DNA from: Halomonas sp.
Lineage (GTDB): Bacteria > Pseudomonadota > Gammaproteobacteria > Pseudomonadales > Halomonadaceae
Length of the DNA stretch: 64,000 nucleotides
Assembly: GCF_017983445.1 (NCBI RefSeq)
Contig: NZ_JAGOBJ010000006.1
Location: 243,585 to 307,584 of the forward strand
Reading direction: 5' to 3'
Part shown: positions 10,201 to 18,673 of the stretch, in pieces
Layout: each line of letters opens with the position of its first letter
Position numbering within the stretch: position 1 is the first letter of the stretch
The notes under the pieces: model-generated
Database searches by the model: none
Told to the model about the DNA's origin: nothing
The model's input: the letters and a program-made list of their open reading frames with translations, nothing else
Made by a program: the position numbers and the translations under genes

Positions 10201-10308
10201 TCGAGCGCCATCGCCGGTGGCTTAACCTTCGCCACCGCCTTAACCCTGCTGCTAACACCGTGCATGCTGGTAATTGGCGGAAAGCTACACCGTAAAGGCA
10301 AAACGTAA
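7231..10308 (+). CDS. RND efflux pump permease (AcrB/MexB superfamily)
   Basis: Inner-membrane proton-driven exporter, 1025 aa, with the twelve-helix, two-repeat RND layout: large periplasmic loops at about 30-320 and 545-830, and helix bundles at about 325-520 and 840-1020. The N terminus IPKEANPDVTIPMIYVS and the TM4 motif GMLVDGAIVVSEL (near 395) are typical. In drug-type pumps this motif usually reads VDD, so the second proton-relay Asp is Gly here, as in some metal or atypical branches. TM10 has GIVVNNNIVLID. ATG 7231 has AGGAAAG 7 nt upstream and is preferred over an in-frame ATG at 7198. Substrate is unknown. It ends just before a solitary copy of the repeat family. Confidence 0.92.
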   Translation: MRQLINAALTHTRTTLLLLVGLVLAGIAAWQAIPKEANPDVTIPMIYVSLSLEGVSPEDGERLLIRPMEQELRGIEGLRKFTAQSSEGHGSITLEFDAGFDPNTALSDVRERVDIARSSLPSEAEEPRVMEVNVSEFPVLTIGLSGRLDTRERLTIARRLQEEIEGIADVLEVDIAGDQEDLLEIVVDPLVLESYGVDFDALFNQVSRNNRLVAAGSLDTGAGRLALKVPGIIESLNDVMNMPVKVDGDQVVTFGDVAWIHPTYKEPQGFARIDGQPAVVLEISKRAGANIIATIEAVHARIAEAGDLLPEELRLTTILDESTTVQNMLSELLNNVLTAVVLVLIVVVAVMGWRMALLVGLTIPGAFLTGILLVWMFGFTLNIVVLFALILVAGMLVDGAIVVSELADRYLHDGQRPHEAWLNAASRMSWPVIASTATTLAVFIPLLFWPGVVGQFMKYLPATVILCLLASLAMALIFLPTLGRLFTRTSPKNEGATLPDTTTSLGRGYRRLLGRLLKHPAWVLLFSVLTIMLLYTGYARFNHGIDFFPNVEPDSAQVLVRARGDFSVTETDAILQRVEARLGNMSEVEALYARSFAVSDQQLGNDVIGMLQFQFVDWHQRRPSRAILNDMAERTQDIPGIVMEFQEQEMGPGGGKPIVLEVSATDPAIAETGVEQLHGLMRELGGFVDIQDNRSLPGVEWEINVDREAAARMGTDITTIGSAVQLLTTGLEVANYRPPTVSDEVDIRVRLPENWRTLDQLERLTINTERGQVPISHFVTMTPAPKVGTLNRIDGRRAITVEADLAPGYLADERLRALFAAGSEQLPDGLMVNVAGEQEDQQESMQFLVGAFLVAIALMSLILVTQFNSYYQALLVLSAIVFSTAGVLMGLLITGQAFGIVMVGMGVIALAGIVVNNNIVLIDTYNELRADGMSPATAALEAGCLRLRPVLLTAITTVLGLMPMVLGINVNLFAPALGFNAPSAQWWTQMSSAIAGGLTFATALTLLLTPCMLVIGGKLHRKGKT

Positions 10309-10337
10309 AATAGCTTGGCTAGGCGGTTTCGCCGTCA

Positions 10338-10450
10338 CCCGCGGGTGCCGCATCGCTCGTTCCTCGCGATGCGTTACCACGCGCTACGTTAAGTGCCAGT
10401 ATGTGGAATAGGTGCTTTTCGTAGCGCGGCGTCAGCGTTAGCGCACCGCT
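10338..10450. repeat. Solitary copy of the array repeat (inverted orientation)
   Basis: This single module lies in the 156-bp gap between the convergent 3' ends of the RND pump and rsd. Bases 10338-10387 are the reverse complement of the array left arm, ending TTACCACGCGCTAC. After exactly 33 nt, bases 10421-10450 are a degraded reverse complement of the right arm, beginning GTAGCGCGGCG. It is therefore one right-arm/spacer/left-arm junction without the core segment seen between modules in the arrays. Its internal hairpin is GCATCGC, loop GAGGAACGA, GCGATGC (minus strand). Confidence 0.88.
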
Positions 10451-10464
10451 CGTCAGATAAAGTA

Positions 10465-10953
10465 TCAGGCAGGCGCTTTGGTATTCTGCGGGCTATTGGC
10501 GGCATGCAGGCGGGCGATTAGCTGGTCTTCTAACGCGAAACGTTCGGTTAAACCTTTTGCCAAGCGGTCGATCCAGGCCGGTAGCCGCACTAAGTGTTGC
10601 TGGCAGCGCACGGTGGAGGCGTAGTCAGTATCGAACTCAAGCACCATCTCCGTGGACATTTCCAGCCGCTCCAGCAGCTGCGACGCAATCTGCAGGGCGC
10701 TTTCATCATTGAAGGCCCGAGCCTCTTCAGCCAGCTGCGGATAAATTTCAAAATGACCGGCACTAATATAGTCCATCAGCGTTTCACTGAAGGTATCGAT
10801 GCGCGTCTTGCTAACCGCCTCAAGCTCACTATCGCATGCATCTTTTAGCTCAATAAAGCTGACCAGAAGCGAGCGGCGCTGATCAAGCCAGCGGTCGATC
10901 AGGCTATGCACGCCTCCCCAGCGCTCCAGGGCATTTTTACAATCTTCGAGCAT
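10465..10953 (-). CDS. rsd: Anti-sigma70 factor Rsd/AlgQ
   Basis: Small cytoplasmic protein of the Rsd/AlgQ family, 162 aa, which binds region 4 of the housekeeping sigma factor and favours alternative sigma factors. The N terminus CKNALERWGGVHSLIDRWL is the family signature, followed by the conserved LLVSFIEL and a helical body to about residue 150. Start ATG 10953 has AAGGAG 8 nt upstream. It stands alone, divergent from the anthranilate cluster and convergent with the RND pump. The family is firm; its sigma partner here is inferred from Rsd and AlgQ. Confidence 0.92.
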   Translation of the reverse strand: MLEDCKNALERWGGVHSLIDRWLDQRRSLLVSFIELKDACDSELEAVSKTRIDTFSETLMDYISAGHFEIYPQLAEEARAFNDESALQIASQLLERLEMSTEMVLEFDTDYASTVRCQQHLVRLPAWIDRLAKGLTERFALEDQLIARLHAANSPQNTKAPA

Positions 10954-11280
10954 GGGGCTTTCTCCTTGCTAATAGCCACCTACAACAAAGCAAGACTCGC
11001 CTTTCCGACTTGCGCTGTCAATCCCGTCAAGGACGGTTTTCGTGGTATTAATTATTCACAAACCATCGCACTTTATGATGACTTGCGCTAAGCGATTCAA
11101 TGCTTAAAAAAAGCTGCCTCATTTCATGCTCTCACCTTCTTGTAATGATTGCGAGCGTGCGGAGGCTAATAAAGTTAAACGCTAGCAAAAAAACACTTTA
11201 GGCTTAAAAAATTTAAACTTGAATATTATCTGCTGATTTTCTATCTTCAAGCGAGAACAGAGTCTACGGGGAGAATAACA
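10954..11280. promoter_or_regulatory. Divergent intergenic region, rsd / anthranilate cluster
   Basis: These 327 bp hold no gene. The right half (about 11170-11260) is AT-rich and is the likely promoter zone of the catabolic cluster. It contains an inverted pair CTTGAA ... TTCAAG with its left arm near 11218 and its right arm near 11248, just before the ribosome site GGGGAG of the gene at 11281. This is a candidate site for the MarR regulator encoded at 14345. I could not assign -35 and -10 boxes with confidence. Confidence 0.4.
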
Positions 11281-13566
11281 ATGAGAATCGCCTGCCTGGG
11301 TGGAGGGCCTGCCGGCCTGTATTTTGCCATTAGCATGAAGCTGCATAATCCAGCCCATGACATTGTGGTGTTTGAACGCAATCGAGCAGACGATACTTTC
11401 GGGTGGGGAGTGGTTTTATCCGACGAAACCCTGGACAACCTAGCAGCGAACGATCCTGTTAGCGCTGAGCGCATTCGTGAACATTTTGCGTATTGGGATG
11501 ACGTTGCGGTTATCCATAAAGGGGTAAAGACTGTTTCGACCGGCCATGGTTTTTGTGGCATTGGCCGCCGCCAGTTACTCATCCTGCTGCAAGAGCGAGC
11601 GCGCGAACTGGGAGTGGAAATACGCTTTGAAACCGACGTCACCGCAACCAGCATTGACGAGTACCGGCGCGAATTTGACCTGGTACTCGCCGCCGACGGC
11701 CTTAACTCGCGTACCCGGCAAACCTATGCCGAGCATTTCAAACCCGATATTGACGTGCGGGCGTGCAAATTCGTGTGGCTGGGCACGCGCCAGACCTTCA
11801 ATGACGCCTTCACGTTTATTTTTGAAAAAACCGAGCATGGCTGGGTGTGGGCGCACGCTTATCAGTTTGATGAAGACACTGCGACATTTATCGTTGAGTG
11901 TAGCGAGGCCACCTGGCAGGCGTTTGGTTTTGGAGAGCTTAGCCAGCAGGAATCGATTGCGATCTGCGAACGGATCTTTGCCAAACATCTTGGCGGCCAT
12001 TCATTGATGACCAATGCCAACCATGTGCGCGGCTCGGCCTGGATTAACTTCCCCCGCGTGCTCTGCGAGAAGTGGAGTTTCGAAAACGTGGTGCTGATGG
12101 GCGATGCGGCCGCTACCGCGCATTTTTCGATTGGCTCAGGCTCCAAGCTTGCCCTGGAAAGTGCGATCGCGCTGGCCAAGTACCTGCACAGCGAAAGCAG
12201 CATGGCGGATGCGCTGACCCGCTATGAAGAAGAGCGTCGCTTCGAGGTGCTACGTTTACAATCCGCCGCGCGCAACTCGACCGAGTGGTTTGAGCAGATT
12301 GAGCGCTATCTGGATCTGGACCCGGTTCAGTTTAACTACTCGTTATTGACCCGCTCCCAACGTATCAGCCACGAGAACCTACGTGTGCGCGACCCGCAGT
12401 GGCTGGCGAGTGCTGAGCGTTGGTTTCAAGCCCAGTCAGGCAATGAAGGGAGTTCACGCGCGCCGATGTTTGCGCCTTATCAGCTTCGCGATATGCGGCT
12501 GGTCAATCGCGTGGCGGTGTCGCCCATGGCGCAATATAAAGCGGTGGATGGCTGCCCCACCGACTGGCATTTTATCCATTACGCCGAACGTGCCAAAGGC
12601 GGTGCCGGCTTGGTGTATACCGAGATGACCTGCATAAGCCCAACGGGCAGGATCACACCCGGTTGCCCCGGTCTCTACGCCCCGGAACACGAAGCCGCCT
12701 GGAAACGCCTGTGTGATTTCGTGCATGCGGAAACCCCTGCCAAGCTGTGCGCTCAAATCGGCCACTCTGGCCCGAAAGGCTCTACTCAGCTGGGTTGGCA
12801 GGAAATGGATGCCCCCTTAGCTGAAGAAAACTGGCCGTTACTGGCAGCCTCTGCCCAGCCCTGGTCAGAACGTAACCAATCGCCTAAAGCCATGACTCGC
12901 GACGATATGGATCAGGTGCGCGATGAATTCGTCAGCGCCGCGCAAATGGCTGACCGTGCCGGTTTTGACATGATCGAGATTCACGCCGCCCACGGCTATT
13001 TGCTCTCATCCTTTATTACTCCGCTGACCAACCACCGTGATGACGAGTATGGTGGTTCTTTAGATAATCGCCTGCGCTACCCGCTTGAGGTTATCCATGC
13101 CGTGCGCAGCGTTTGGCCTGCTCACAAACCGTTATCGGTGCGCATATCCGCCAATGACTGGCGCGGCGATAAAGGCATTACCCCTGACGATGCCGTGGAG
13201 ATCGCCAAGCGGCTACGCGCCGCGGACGTGGACATTATTGATGTTTCGGCCGGACAAACCTCGACGCAAGCTCAGCCGGTTTACGGACGTATGTTCCAGA
13301 CCCCCTTCTCTGACCGGATTCGTAATGAGACGCCTATTCCAACCATAGCGGTGGGCAATATTTATCAGGCCGACCACGTCAACTCGATCCTGATCGCCGG
13401 ACGTGCTGACTTAGTGTGTATCGCTCGCCCTCATCTCGCAGATCCTTACTGGTTGTTGCACGTTGCCGCGGGCCTGGGGGATCACGATGTTGAGTGGCCA
13501 GCGCCCTACCGGGCAGGTGCCGATCAGCTACAGCGCTTGGCAGAACGTGGCGAGGGCTGGATATGA
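11281..13566 (+). CDS. 2-aminobenzoyl-CoA monooxygenase/reductase (two-domain flavoenzyme)
   Basis: Bifunctional flavoprotein, 761 aa. The N-terminal part (1-390) is an FAD monooxygenase of the salicylyl-CoA 5-hydroxylase type: dinucleotide motif [10 protein letters not shown] at 8-17, [25 protein letters not shown] and the second FAD motif [20 protein letters not shown] near 278. The C-terminal part (about 395-761) is an Old Yellow Enzyme FMN domain, opening [20 protein letters not shown], with [11 protein letters not shown] and [14 protein letters not shown]. This fusion is the architecture of 2-aminobenzoyl-CoA monooxygenase/reductase of Azoarcus evansii, which hydroxylates and partly reduces the ring of anthraniloyl-CoA. 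A salicylyl-CoA substrate is the alternative; the ligase and beta-oxidation genes beside it favour anthranilate. It is the first gene of the cluster, with a good GGGGAG ribosome site. Confidence 0.88.
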   Translation: MRIACLGGGPAGLYFAISMKLHNPAHDIVVFERNRADDTFGWGVVLSDETLDNLAANDPVSAERIREHFAYWDDVAVIHKGVKTVSTGHGFCGIGRRQLLILLQERARELGVEIRFETDVTATSIDEYRREFDLVLAADGLNSRTRQTYAEHFKPDIDVRACKFVWLGTRQTFNDAFTFIFEKTEHGWVWAHAYQFDEDTATFIVECSEATWQAFGFGELSQQESIAICERIFAKHLGGHSLMTNANHVRGSAWINFPRVLCEKWSFENVVLMGDAAATAHFSIGSGSKLALESAIALAKYLHSESSMADALTRYEEERRFEVLRLQSAARNSTEWFEQIERYLDLDPVQFNYSLLTRSQRISHENLRVRDPQWLASAERWFQAQSGNEGSSRAPMFAPYQLRDMRLVNRVAVSPMAQYKAVDGCPTDWHFIHYAERAKGGAGLVYTEMTCISPTGRITPGCPGLYAPEHEAAWKRLCDFVHAETPAKLCAQIGHSGPKGSTQLGWQEMDAPLAEENWPLLAASAQPWSERNQSPKAMTRDDMDQVRDEFVSAAQMADRAGFDMIEIHAAHGYLLSSFITPLTNHRDDEYGGSLDNRLRYPLEVIHAVRSVWPAHKPLSVRISANDWRGDKGITPDDAVEIAKRLRAADVDIIDVSAGQTSTQAQPVYGRMFQTPFSDRIRNETPIPTIAVGNIYQADHVNSILIAGRADLVCIARPHLADPYWLLHVAAGLGDHDVEWPAPYRAGADQLQRLAERGEGWI

Positions 13567-14348
13567 GCGCGGTAGACGAAAACGTAGTAGGCAAAAACAT
13601 AGTAGACAAAAACATGGCAGGCAAACGGGTAGTGATTACCGGTGGCGGCAGCGGCATCGGCGCCGATATGGCCCTGGCTTTTGCTGAAGCGGGGGCTGAA
13701 GTGACGATTACCGGGCGCCGTGAAGCCGCCCTTCAAGGCGTTGCCGAGCAGCGTGCAAGCATCCACTGCGCGGTAGTCGATGTTACCGACGAAGCTGCCA
13801 TGGTGGCGCTGTTCGAGCAGCTGGGGAGCGTTGATATTGTGATTGCCAACGCCGGTGCTGCTGAGAGCGCACCGTTCACTAAAACCTCGTTAGAGCAGTG
13901 GCAGCGCATGCTGAACGTGAATCTGAGCGGGGTGTTTTTGACCCTGCGTGAAGGCTTAAAAAAGCTAAACGACGGCGGTCGATTAATAGCCGTTGCCTCA
14001 ACCGCAGGCCTTAAAGGCTACGCCTACGTGGGCGCTTACTGCGCGGCCAAACACGGGGTAGTCGGGCTTGTGCGTTCACTGGCAGCCGAGACCGCCACCC
14101 GCAATATTACCGTTAATGCGCTGTGTCCCGGCTTTACCGACACACCCCTCTTAGCGGCCAGCATTGAGACCATTGTGACCAAGACAGGACAGTCTGCCGA
14201 GCAGGCAAGCACGCACTTTAAATCCACGAACCCAACAGGCCGCCTGATAGCACCTTCAGAGGTGACCGCGACTGCCATGTGGCTATGCGGACCGCATAGT
14301 GGCGCCATTAATGGCCAGGCGATCTCGATTTCAGGAGGCGAAGTATGA
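13563..14348 (+). CDS. SDR-family 3-hydroxyacyl-CoA dehydrogenase (probable)
   Basis: Short-chain dehydrogenase, 261 aa. Cofactor motif TGGGSGIG is near residue 23, NAG near 97, catalytic Ser in VASTAG, and YxxxK in YCAAK near 160; the C-terminal [12 protein letters not shown] is usual. It probably oxidises a hydroxyacyl-CoA intermediate made by the enoyl-CoA hydratase. The ATG at 13563 overlaps the previous stop (ATGA). The first 17 codons contain a threefold 15-bp repeat, so an ATG at 13614 ([10 protein letters not shown]) could be the ancestral start. Substrate is inferred from context. Confidence 0.85.
   Translation: MSAVDENVVGKNIVDKNMAGKRVVITGGGSGIGADMALAFAEAGAEVTITGRREAALQGVAEQRASIHCAVVDVTDEAAMVALFEQLGSVDIVIANAGAAESAPFTKTSLEQWQRMLNVNLSGVFLTLREGLKKLNDGGRLIAVASTAGLKGYAYVGAYCAAKHGVVGLVRSLAAETATRNITVNALCPGFTDTPLLAASIETIVTKTGQSAEQASTHFKSTNPTGRLIAPSEVTATAMWLCGPHSGAINGQAISISGGEV
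13578..13622. repeat. 15-bp tandem repeat, three copies, at SDR start
   Basis: Three units of 15 bp (GAAAACGTAGTAGGC and two variants) lie at the 5' end of the SDR gene, encoding three pentapeptide variants rich in Asn, Lys and Val. Unit length is a multiple of three, so copy changes keep the frame. They separate the overlapping ATG at 13563 from the family-typical start at 13614. Confidence 0.85.
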
Positions 14349-14797
14349 CGGCAGAACGCTTGAGCAAAGAACGCCTGCGGTTATGGCTGCGCATGTTACG
14401 CGTTACTCGCCAGGTGGAATCCACGCTACGCGAACGCCTGCGTACCGAGCATGACACGACGCTACCGCGTTTTGACGTCATGGCGGCGCTGTATGCCGAT
14501 GGGGATGGCCTGAAGATGAATGAGCTGTCGCGCCGATTACGTGTATCCAATGGCAACGTTACCGGCATTATTGATCGTCTGGTAGAGGATGGCAGCGTTG
14601 AGCGTATCGCCATTGAGGGTGACCGGCGTGCCACCCGGGTATGCTTGACGGATGCGGGCCGCGCAAGCTTCAGCAAAATGGCGGCGGAGCATGAGCGCTG
14701 GATCAACGCGCTGTTTGAAGGAGTGGCTGAAGAAGACGCCCACCATATCGGTGAGCTGCTCCACCGGCTACCCACGCCGCTTAGCGATGCGACCTGA
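14345..14797 (+). CDS. MarR-family transcriptional regulator
   Basis: DNA-binding repressor of the MarR family, 150 aa, probably dimeric. The winged helix-turn-helix is about 55-105, with MNELSRRLRVSNGNVTGIIDRL as recognition region (two helices) and the wing DRRATRVCLTDAGR. It overlaps the SDR gene by four bases (ATGA), so it is made within the operon, unlike the usual divergent layout. This suggests autoregulation of the whole cluster by an aromatic CoA thioester or the free acid. MarR regulators of aromatic-CoA pathways are known; the ligand here is inference. Confidence 0.88.
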   Translation: MTAERLSKERLRLWLRMLRVTRQVESTLRERLRTEHDTTLPRFDVMAALYADGDGLKMNELSRRLRVSNGNVTGIIDRLVEDGSVERIAIEGDRRATRVCLTDAGRASFSKMAAEHERWINALFEGVAEEDAHHIGELLHRLPTPLSDAT

Positions 14798-14844
14798 TTA
14801 CGCACTTGATACCCGACTAACCACTGACCGACGAGAACAATAAG

Positions 14845-15657
14845 ATGACAAGCATGGCTGAATTAGTCCCCGAACATTTTATCTGGGAAATGCGTGGCAA
14901 CGTCGCCGTTATTCGGTTGAATCGCCCAGAACGCAAAAACCCGCTGACCTTTGAAAGCTATGCCGAGCTGCGCAATACCTTTCGCGATTTGGTGTACGCC
15001 ACCGATGTGAGCGCGGTGGTATTTACGTCCAACGGCGACAACTTCTGCTCCGGCGGTGATGTGCATGAAATTATCGGCCCGCTGGTGGGCCGGGATATGA
15101 AGGGCCTGCTGGAATTCACCCGCATGACGGGGGATCTGGTAAAAGCCATGCTGAACTGCGGCAAACCGATTATTACCGCCATCGACGGCATTTGCGTGGG
15201 GGCGGGAGCGATTATCGCCATGTCCTCGGATATTCGCTTTGCCACGCCTCGCGCCAGCACAGCGTTTCTGTTTACCCGCGTGGGCTTAGCCGGTTGTGAT
15301 ATGGGCGCCTGCGCGATGCTACCGCGCATTATCGGCCAGGGCCGTGCGGCAGATTTGCTTTATAGCGGCCGCAGCATGAGCGCCGAAGAAGGCCTGCAAT
15401 GGGGCTTTTATAACCGTGTTGTCGAACCTGAATCCCTGGAAGAAGATGCCATCGCCTACGCCACCCGGCTGGCTCAGGGCCCCACCTTTGCGCACAGCAT
15501 TACCAAGACCCAGTTGAACCAGGAGTGGTCGATGAGCCTTGAACAGGCCATTGAGTCAGAAGCCCAGGCGCAAGCGATCTGCATGCAGACCAACGACTTT
15601 GCACGTGCCTACCATGCCTTCGTAGCCAAACAAAAACCCGAGTTCAAGGGGGATTAA
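14845..15657 (+). CDS. Enoyl-CoA hydratase/isomerase family protein
   Basis: Crotonase-superfamily enzyme, 270 aa. Oxyanion-hole segments are the [15 protein letters not shown] area near 68-78 and [19 protein letters not shown] near 112-130; [22 protein letters not shown] carries the region where catalytic acids lie. In the Azoarcus anthranilate cluster a homologue acts on the non-aromatic CoA ester made by the monooxygenase/reductase. Start ATG 14845 has a modest site (GAGAAC); a second ATG nine bases on is possible. It ends TAATG, sharing one base with the next gene. Confidence 0.88.
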   Translation: MTSMAELVPEHFIWEMRGNVAVIRLNRPERKNPLTFESYAELRNTFRDLVYATDVSAVVFTSNGDNFCSGGDVHEIIGPLVGRDMKGLLEFTRMTGDLVKAMLNCGKPIITAIDGICVGAGAIIAMSSDIRFATPRASTAFLFTRVGLAGCDMGACAMLPRIIGQGRAADLLYSGRSMSAEEGLQWGFYNRVVEPESLEEDAIAYATRLAQGPTFAHSITKTQLNQEWSMSLEQAIESEAQAQAICMQTNDFARAYHAFVAKQKPEFKGD

Positions 15658-16793
15658 TGAGCGATCAGCAATTTCTTGAGTGGCCCTTCTTTGAGGACCT
15701 GCATCGCGATCTTTCCACGCGCCTGGAAGCGTGGTGCAACGCAGAGCTTCCCCGCGGGCACGCCGATGTGGATGCCACCTGCGTTCAGCTCGTTCGCGAC
15801 CTGGGCAAGGCGGGTTTTCTGGAAGGCACCGCAGGCGAGCATATCGATGTACGCAGCTTGTGCCTGATCCGCGAAACCCTCGCCCGTCATGATGGCCTGG
15901 CGGATTTTGCGTTTGCCATGCAGGGGCTAGGCACCGGCGCGATCAGCCTGTTTGGCAGCGATGAACACAAGCAGTGGCTGGATAAAACCCGCCGTGGTGA
16001 AGCGCTCTCGGCGTTTGCGCTGAGCGAACCTCGCTCAGGCTCTGACGTGGCACAGCTGGATACCACGGCCAAGCGCGAGGGCGATGGCTACCGTTTGAAT
16101 GGTGAGAAAACGTGGATATCCAACGGCGGTATTGCCGATATCTATACGGTTTTCGCACGTACCGGCGAAGGCCCAGGCGCCAAGGGACTCTCGGCTTTCT
16201 TAGTGCCTGCCACGACGCCTGGGCTGGAGATCCGCGAGCGCCTGGAAACGGTTGCCCCTCACCCTCTGGCTCGCCTGGGCTTTAACGATATGTACTTGCC
16301 GGAAAGCGCACTCATCGGCAAGCCGGGCCAGGGGTTTCGTATCGCCATGGCGGTGCTGGATGTGTTTCGTTCAACCGTTGGAGCGGCGGCACTGGGCTTC
16401 GCACGCCGGGCGCTGGATGAATCATTATCCCGCAGCCGCTCGCGCGAGCTATTTGGCGCATCACTCTCTGATCTACAAATGGTTCAGGGCCACCTGGCCG
16501 ATATGGCGCTGAATGTGGATGCCGCCGCTTTATTGGTTTACCGCGCGGCCTGGACCAAGGATCAGGGTGCTGCGCGCGTTACCCGGGAAGCGGCCATGGC
16601 CAAGCTATTTGCCACTGACAAGGCCCAAGAGGTCATTGACCAAGCCGTGCAGCTACACGGCGGCGATGGGGTGCGCAAAGGCCATATTATCGAAAGTCTT
16701 TACCGTGAAATCCGCGCGCTGCGTATTTATGAAGGCGCTTCAGACGTACAAAAGGTCGTGATCGCCCGCAGCCTGCTTGCCGAGGGGAACTGA
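15657..16793 (+). CDS. Acyl-CoA dehydrogenase family protein
   Basis: FAD-dependent acyl-CoA dehydrogenase, 378 aa. The signature [16 protein letters not shown] is near 120-135, followed by [20 protein letters not shown] (residues split over the FAD-binding strand). [19 protein letters not shown] is near 237, and the catalytic Glu is expected in [11 protein letters not shown] near 362. It probably dehydrogenates a cyclic or ring-opened CoA ester during anthranilate breakdown, passing electrons to ETF. It is translationally coupled to the hydratase. A 182-bp gap with degenerate tandem repeats separates it from the ligase gene. Confidence 0.9.
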   Translation: MSDQQFLEWPFFEDLHRDLSTRLEAWCNAELPRGHADVDATCVQLVRDLGKAGFLEGTAGEHIDVRSLCLIRETLARHDGLADFAFAMQGLGTGAISLFGSDEHKQWLDKTRRGEALSAFALSEPRSGSDVAQLDTTAKREGDGYRLNGEKTWISNGGIADIYTVFARTGEGPGAKGLSAFLVPATTPGLEIRERLETVAPHPLARLGFNDMYLPESALIGKPGQGFRIAMAVLDVFRSTVGAAALGFARRALDESLSRSRSRELFGASLSDLQMVQGHLADMALNVDAAALLVYRAAWTKDQGAARVTREAAMAKLFATDKAQEVIDQAVQLHGGDGVRKGHIIESLYREIRALRIYEGASDVQKVVIARSLLAEGN

Positions 16794-16810
16794 CCCCGTA
16801 AACGCTACAT

Positions 16811-16890
16811 GTTACTCAACACGAGCTTGCTGAATACGACATTGCTAAACGCTACATTGCCAAGAACACGACTTGCTAAGAACAACAACG
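16811..16890. repeat. 15-16-bp degenerate tandem repeat, about five copies
   Basis: TTACTCAACACGAGC, TTGCTGAATACGACA, TTGCTAAACGCTACA, TTGCCAAGAACACGAC and a TTGCTAAGAACAACA-like unit follow each other in the gap between the acyl-CoA dehydrogenase and the ligase. There is no coding potential. It makes up about half of the 182-bp gap; the rest shows only the ribosome site before 16976. Confidence 0.75.
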
Positions 16891-16975
16891 CATAACGCCA
16901 GACACCGTATCCCTGACAGCGCCTTCATTGAGACGTCGTCAGGAATAAACAACGACACTAAATACGGAGGTTGGT

Positions 16976-18640
16976 ATGTACTTTCAGTCGGCCCATGTGG
17001 ACATGTTTACGCGGGATAACCTGCCACCCACTGATGGACAGCCAGAATTTCTGCTTTCAGGCTTTGATTACCCCGAGCGGCTAAACGCGGGCGTGGAACT
17101 CTGTGACCGCCTGGTCGCCAACGGATTCGGCGAACGCATTGCCCTGGCAGGCAACGGCCGGCGGCGCACTTATCGTGAGCTCGCCGAGTGGACCAATCGC
17201 CTTGCCAATGTCTTGGTAGACGATTTGGGCGTAATCCCCGGCCAGCGGGTGTTGATTCGCTCGGCCAATAACCCGGCAATGGTGGCCTGCTGGATAGCGG
17301 CGACCAAAGCAGGTGCGGTAGTGGTGAACACCATGCCCATGCTGCGCAGCAAAGAATTGAATCAGGTGATCGATAAGGCGGAAATCAGTTTGGCCTTATG
17401 CGATACCCGGCTGCTTGAAGAACTCGTGGAAAGCCAGGCCCAAAGCCAATTTCTCAAGCGGGTGGTGGGCTTTGATGGCACAGCGAACCATGACGCTGAA
17501 CTGGACCGCATGGCGTTAGACAAGCCTATAACTTTTGATGCTGTGGATACCGCGGCCGATGACGTGGCACTGCTGGGCTTCACTTCCGGCACTACTGGTT
17601 CACCTAAAGCCACCATGCATTTTCAGCGTGACCTACTGATCATTGCCGATGGCTACGCTCATGAAGTGCTGCAGGTAACCCCGGATGATGTGTTTGTCGG
17701 CTCTCCCCCACTGGCGTTTACCTTTGGCCTGGGCGGGCTTGCCATCTTCCCTCTACGCTTTGGGGCAACGGCCGTGCTGCTTGAGCACGCCTCCCCACCC
17801 AACATGATGGAAATCATCCGCGAATATCAGGCAACGGTGGTGTTCACAGCGCCTACCGCCTATCGCGCCATGCTGTCCGCGCCCACTAGCCGTACCGACC
17901 TAAGCAGCTTGCGCATTGCGGTTTCTGCAGGCGAAACGCTGCCAGCACCTATCTATCACGACTGGATCAAACAAACGGGAGTTCCAATACTCGACGGCAT
18001 CGGCGCCACTGAGATGTTGCACATCTTTATCACTAACCGCCTGGACGACCATCGGCCTAACTGCACGGGCAAACCAGTGACAGGCTATCAGGCGCGCATT
18101 GTAGATGACGCCATGGGCGATGTGGCGCGTGGTACGGTCGGTAAATTAGCGGTGCGGGGGCCTACCGGCTGTCGCTATTTAGCCGATAAGCGTCAGCGTA
18201 ACTACGTCGCCGACGGCTGGAACATTACCGGCGATGCCTTTTATCAGGACGAAGAAGGCTACTTCCATTTCGCCGCCCGCAATGACGACATGATTATCTC
18301 CGCAGGCTATAACATTGCCGGACCTGAGGTGGAGTCGGCGCTACTTGCCCACCCCGCCGTCAAGGAATGCGCCGTAATTGGCGCGCCGCACCAGGAACGA
18401 GGCCAGATTGTTGAGGCATTTGTGGTTTTAAACGATGGATTTGAGGAAGATGATGTTTGCCGACAAATGCTGCAAGATTTTGTTAAGCAAACGATTGCGC
18501 CGTATAAATATCCTCGCTCGATACGCTTTATCGATACGCTGCCTAAAACCACCACCGGTAAAGTCCAGCGCTTTCGATTAAATCAGGCGTATTACGCGGA
18601 TAACGGCCTTCCTGGCACTAACGTACCTACCTCTAAGTGA
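16976..18640 (+). CDS. 2-aminobenzoate-CoA ligase (AMP-forming)
   Basis: Acyl-adenylate-forming ligase, 554 aa, activating an aromatic acid to its CoA thioester. The N terminus (SAHVDMFTRDNLPP, then FDYPERLNAGVEL) is characteristic of the 2-aminobenzoate/benzoate-CoA ligase group. The ATP-binding loop GFTSGTTGSPKATMHF is near 202, WNITGDAF is near 417, the hinge is ARNDDMIISAGYNIAGPEVE, and the catalytic lysine is in TTTGKVQRFRL near 535. It starts at ATG 16976 behind GGAGG. With the enzyme at 11281 it defines the entry step of the pathway: anthranilate + ATP + CoA to anthraniloyl-CoA. Benzoate or a hydroxybenzoate remains possible as substrate. Confidence 0.87.
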   Translation: MYFQSAHVDMFTRDNLPPTDGQPEFLLSGFDYPERLNAGVELCDRLVANGFGERIALAGNGRRRTYRELAEWTNRLANVLVDDLGVIPGQRVLIRSANNPAMVACWIAATKAGAVVVNTMPMLRSKELNQVIDKAEISLALCDTRLLEELVESQAQSQFLKRVVGFDGTANHDAELDRMALDKPITFDAVDTAADDVALLGFTSGTTGSPKATMHFQRDLLIIADGYAHEVLQVTPDDVFVGSPPLAFTFGLGGLAIFPLRFGATAVLLEHASPPNMMEIIREYQATVVFTAPTAYRAMLSAPTSRTDLSSLRIAVSAGETLPAPIYHDWIKQTGVPILDGIGATEMLHIFITNRLDDHRPNCTGKPVTGYQARIVDDAMGDVARGTVGKLAVRGPTGCRYLADKRQRNYVADGWNITGDAFYQDEEGYFHFAARNDDMIISAGYNIAGPEVESALLAHPAVKECAVIGAPHQERGQIVEAFVVLNDGFEEDDVCRQMLQDFVKQTIAPYKYPRSIRFIDTLPKTTTGKVQRFRLNQAYYADNGLPGTNVPTSK

Positions 18641-18673
18641 TAACAACGCCATAAATACATTGAGGGAATGATT

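Noticed and set aside
11281-13566. Salicylyl-CoA 5-hydroxylase of a gentisate route as primary call
   Set aside because: Fused Old Yellow Enzyme domain, 2-aminobenzoate-type ligase, beta-oxidation genes and RidA fit anthranilate better; no gentisate dioxygenase is present. Kept as an alternative.
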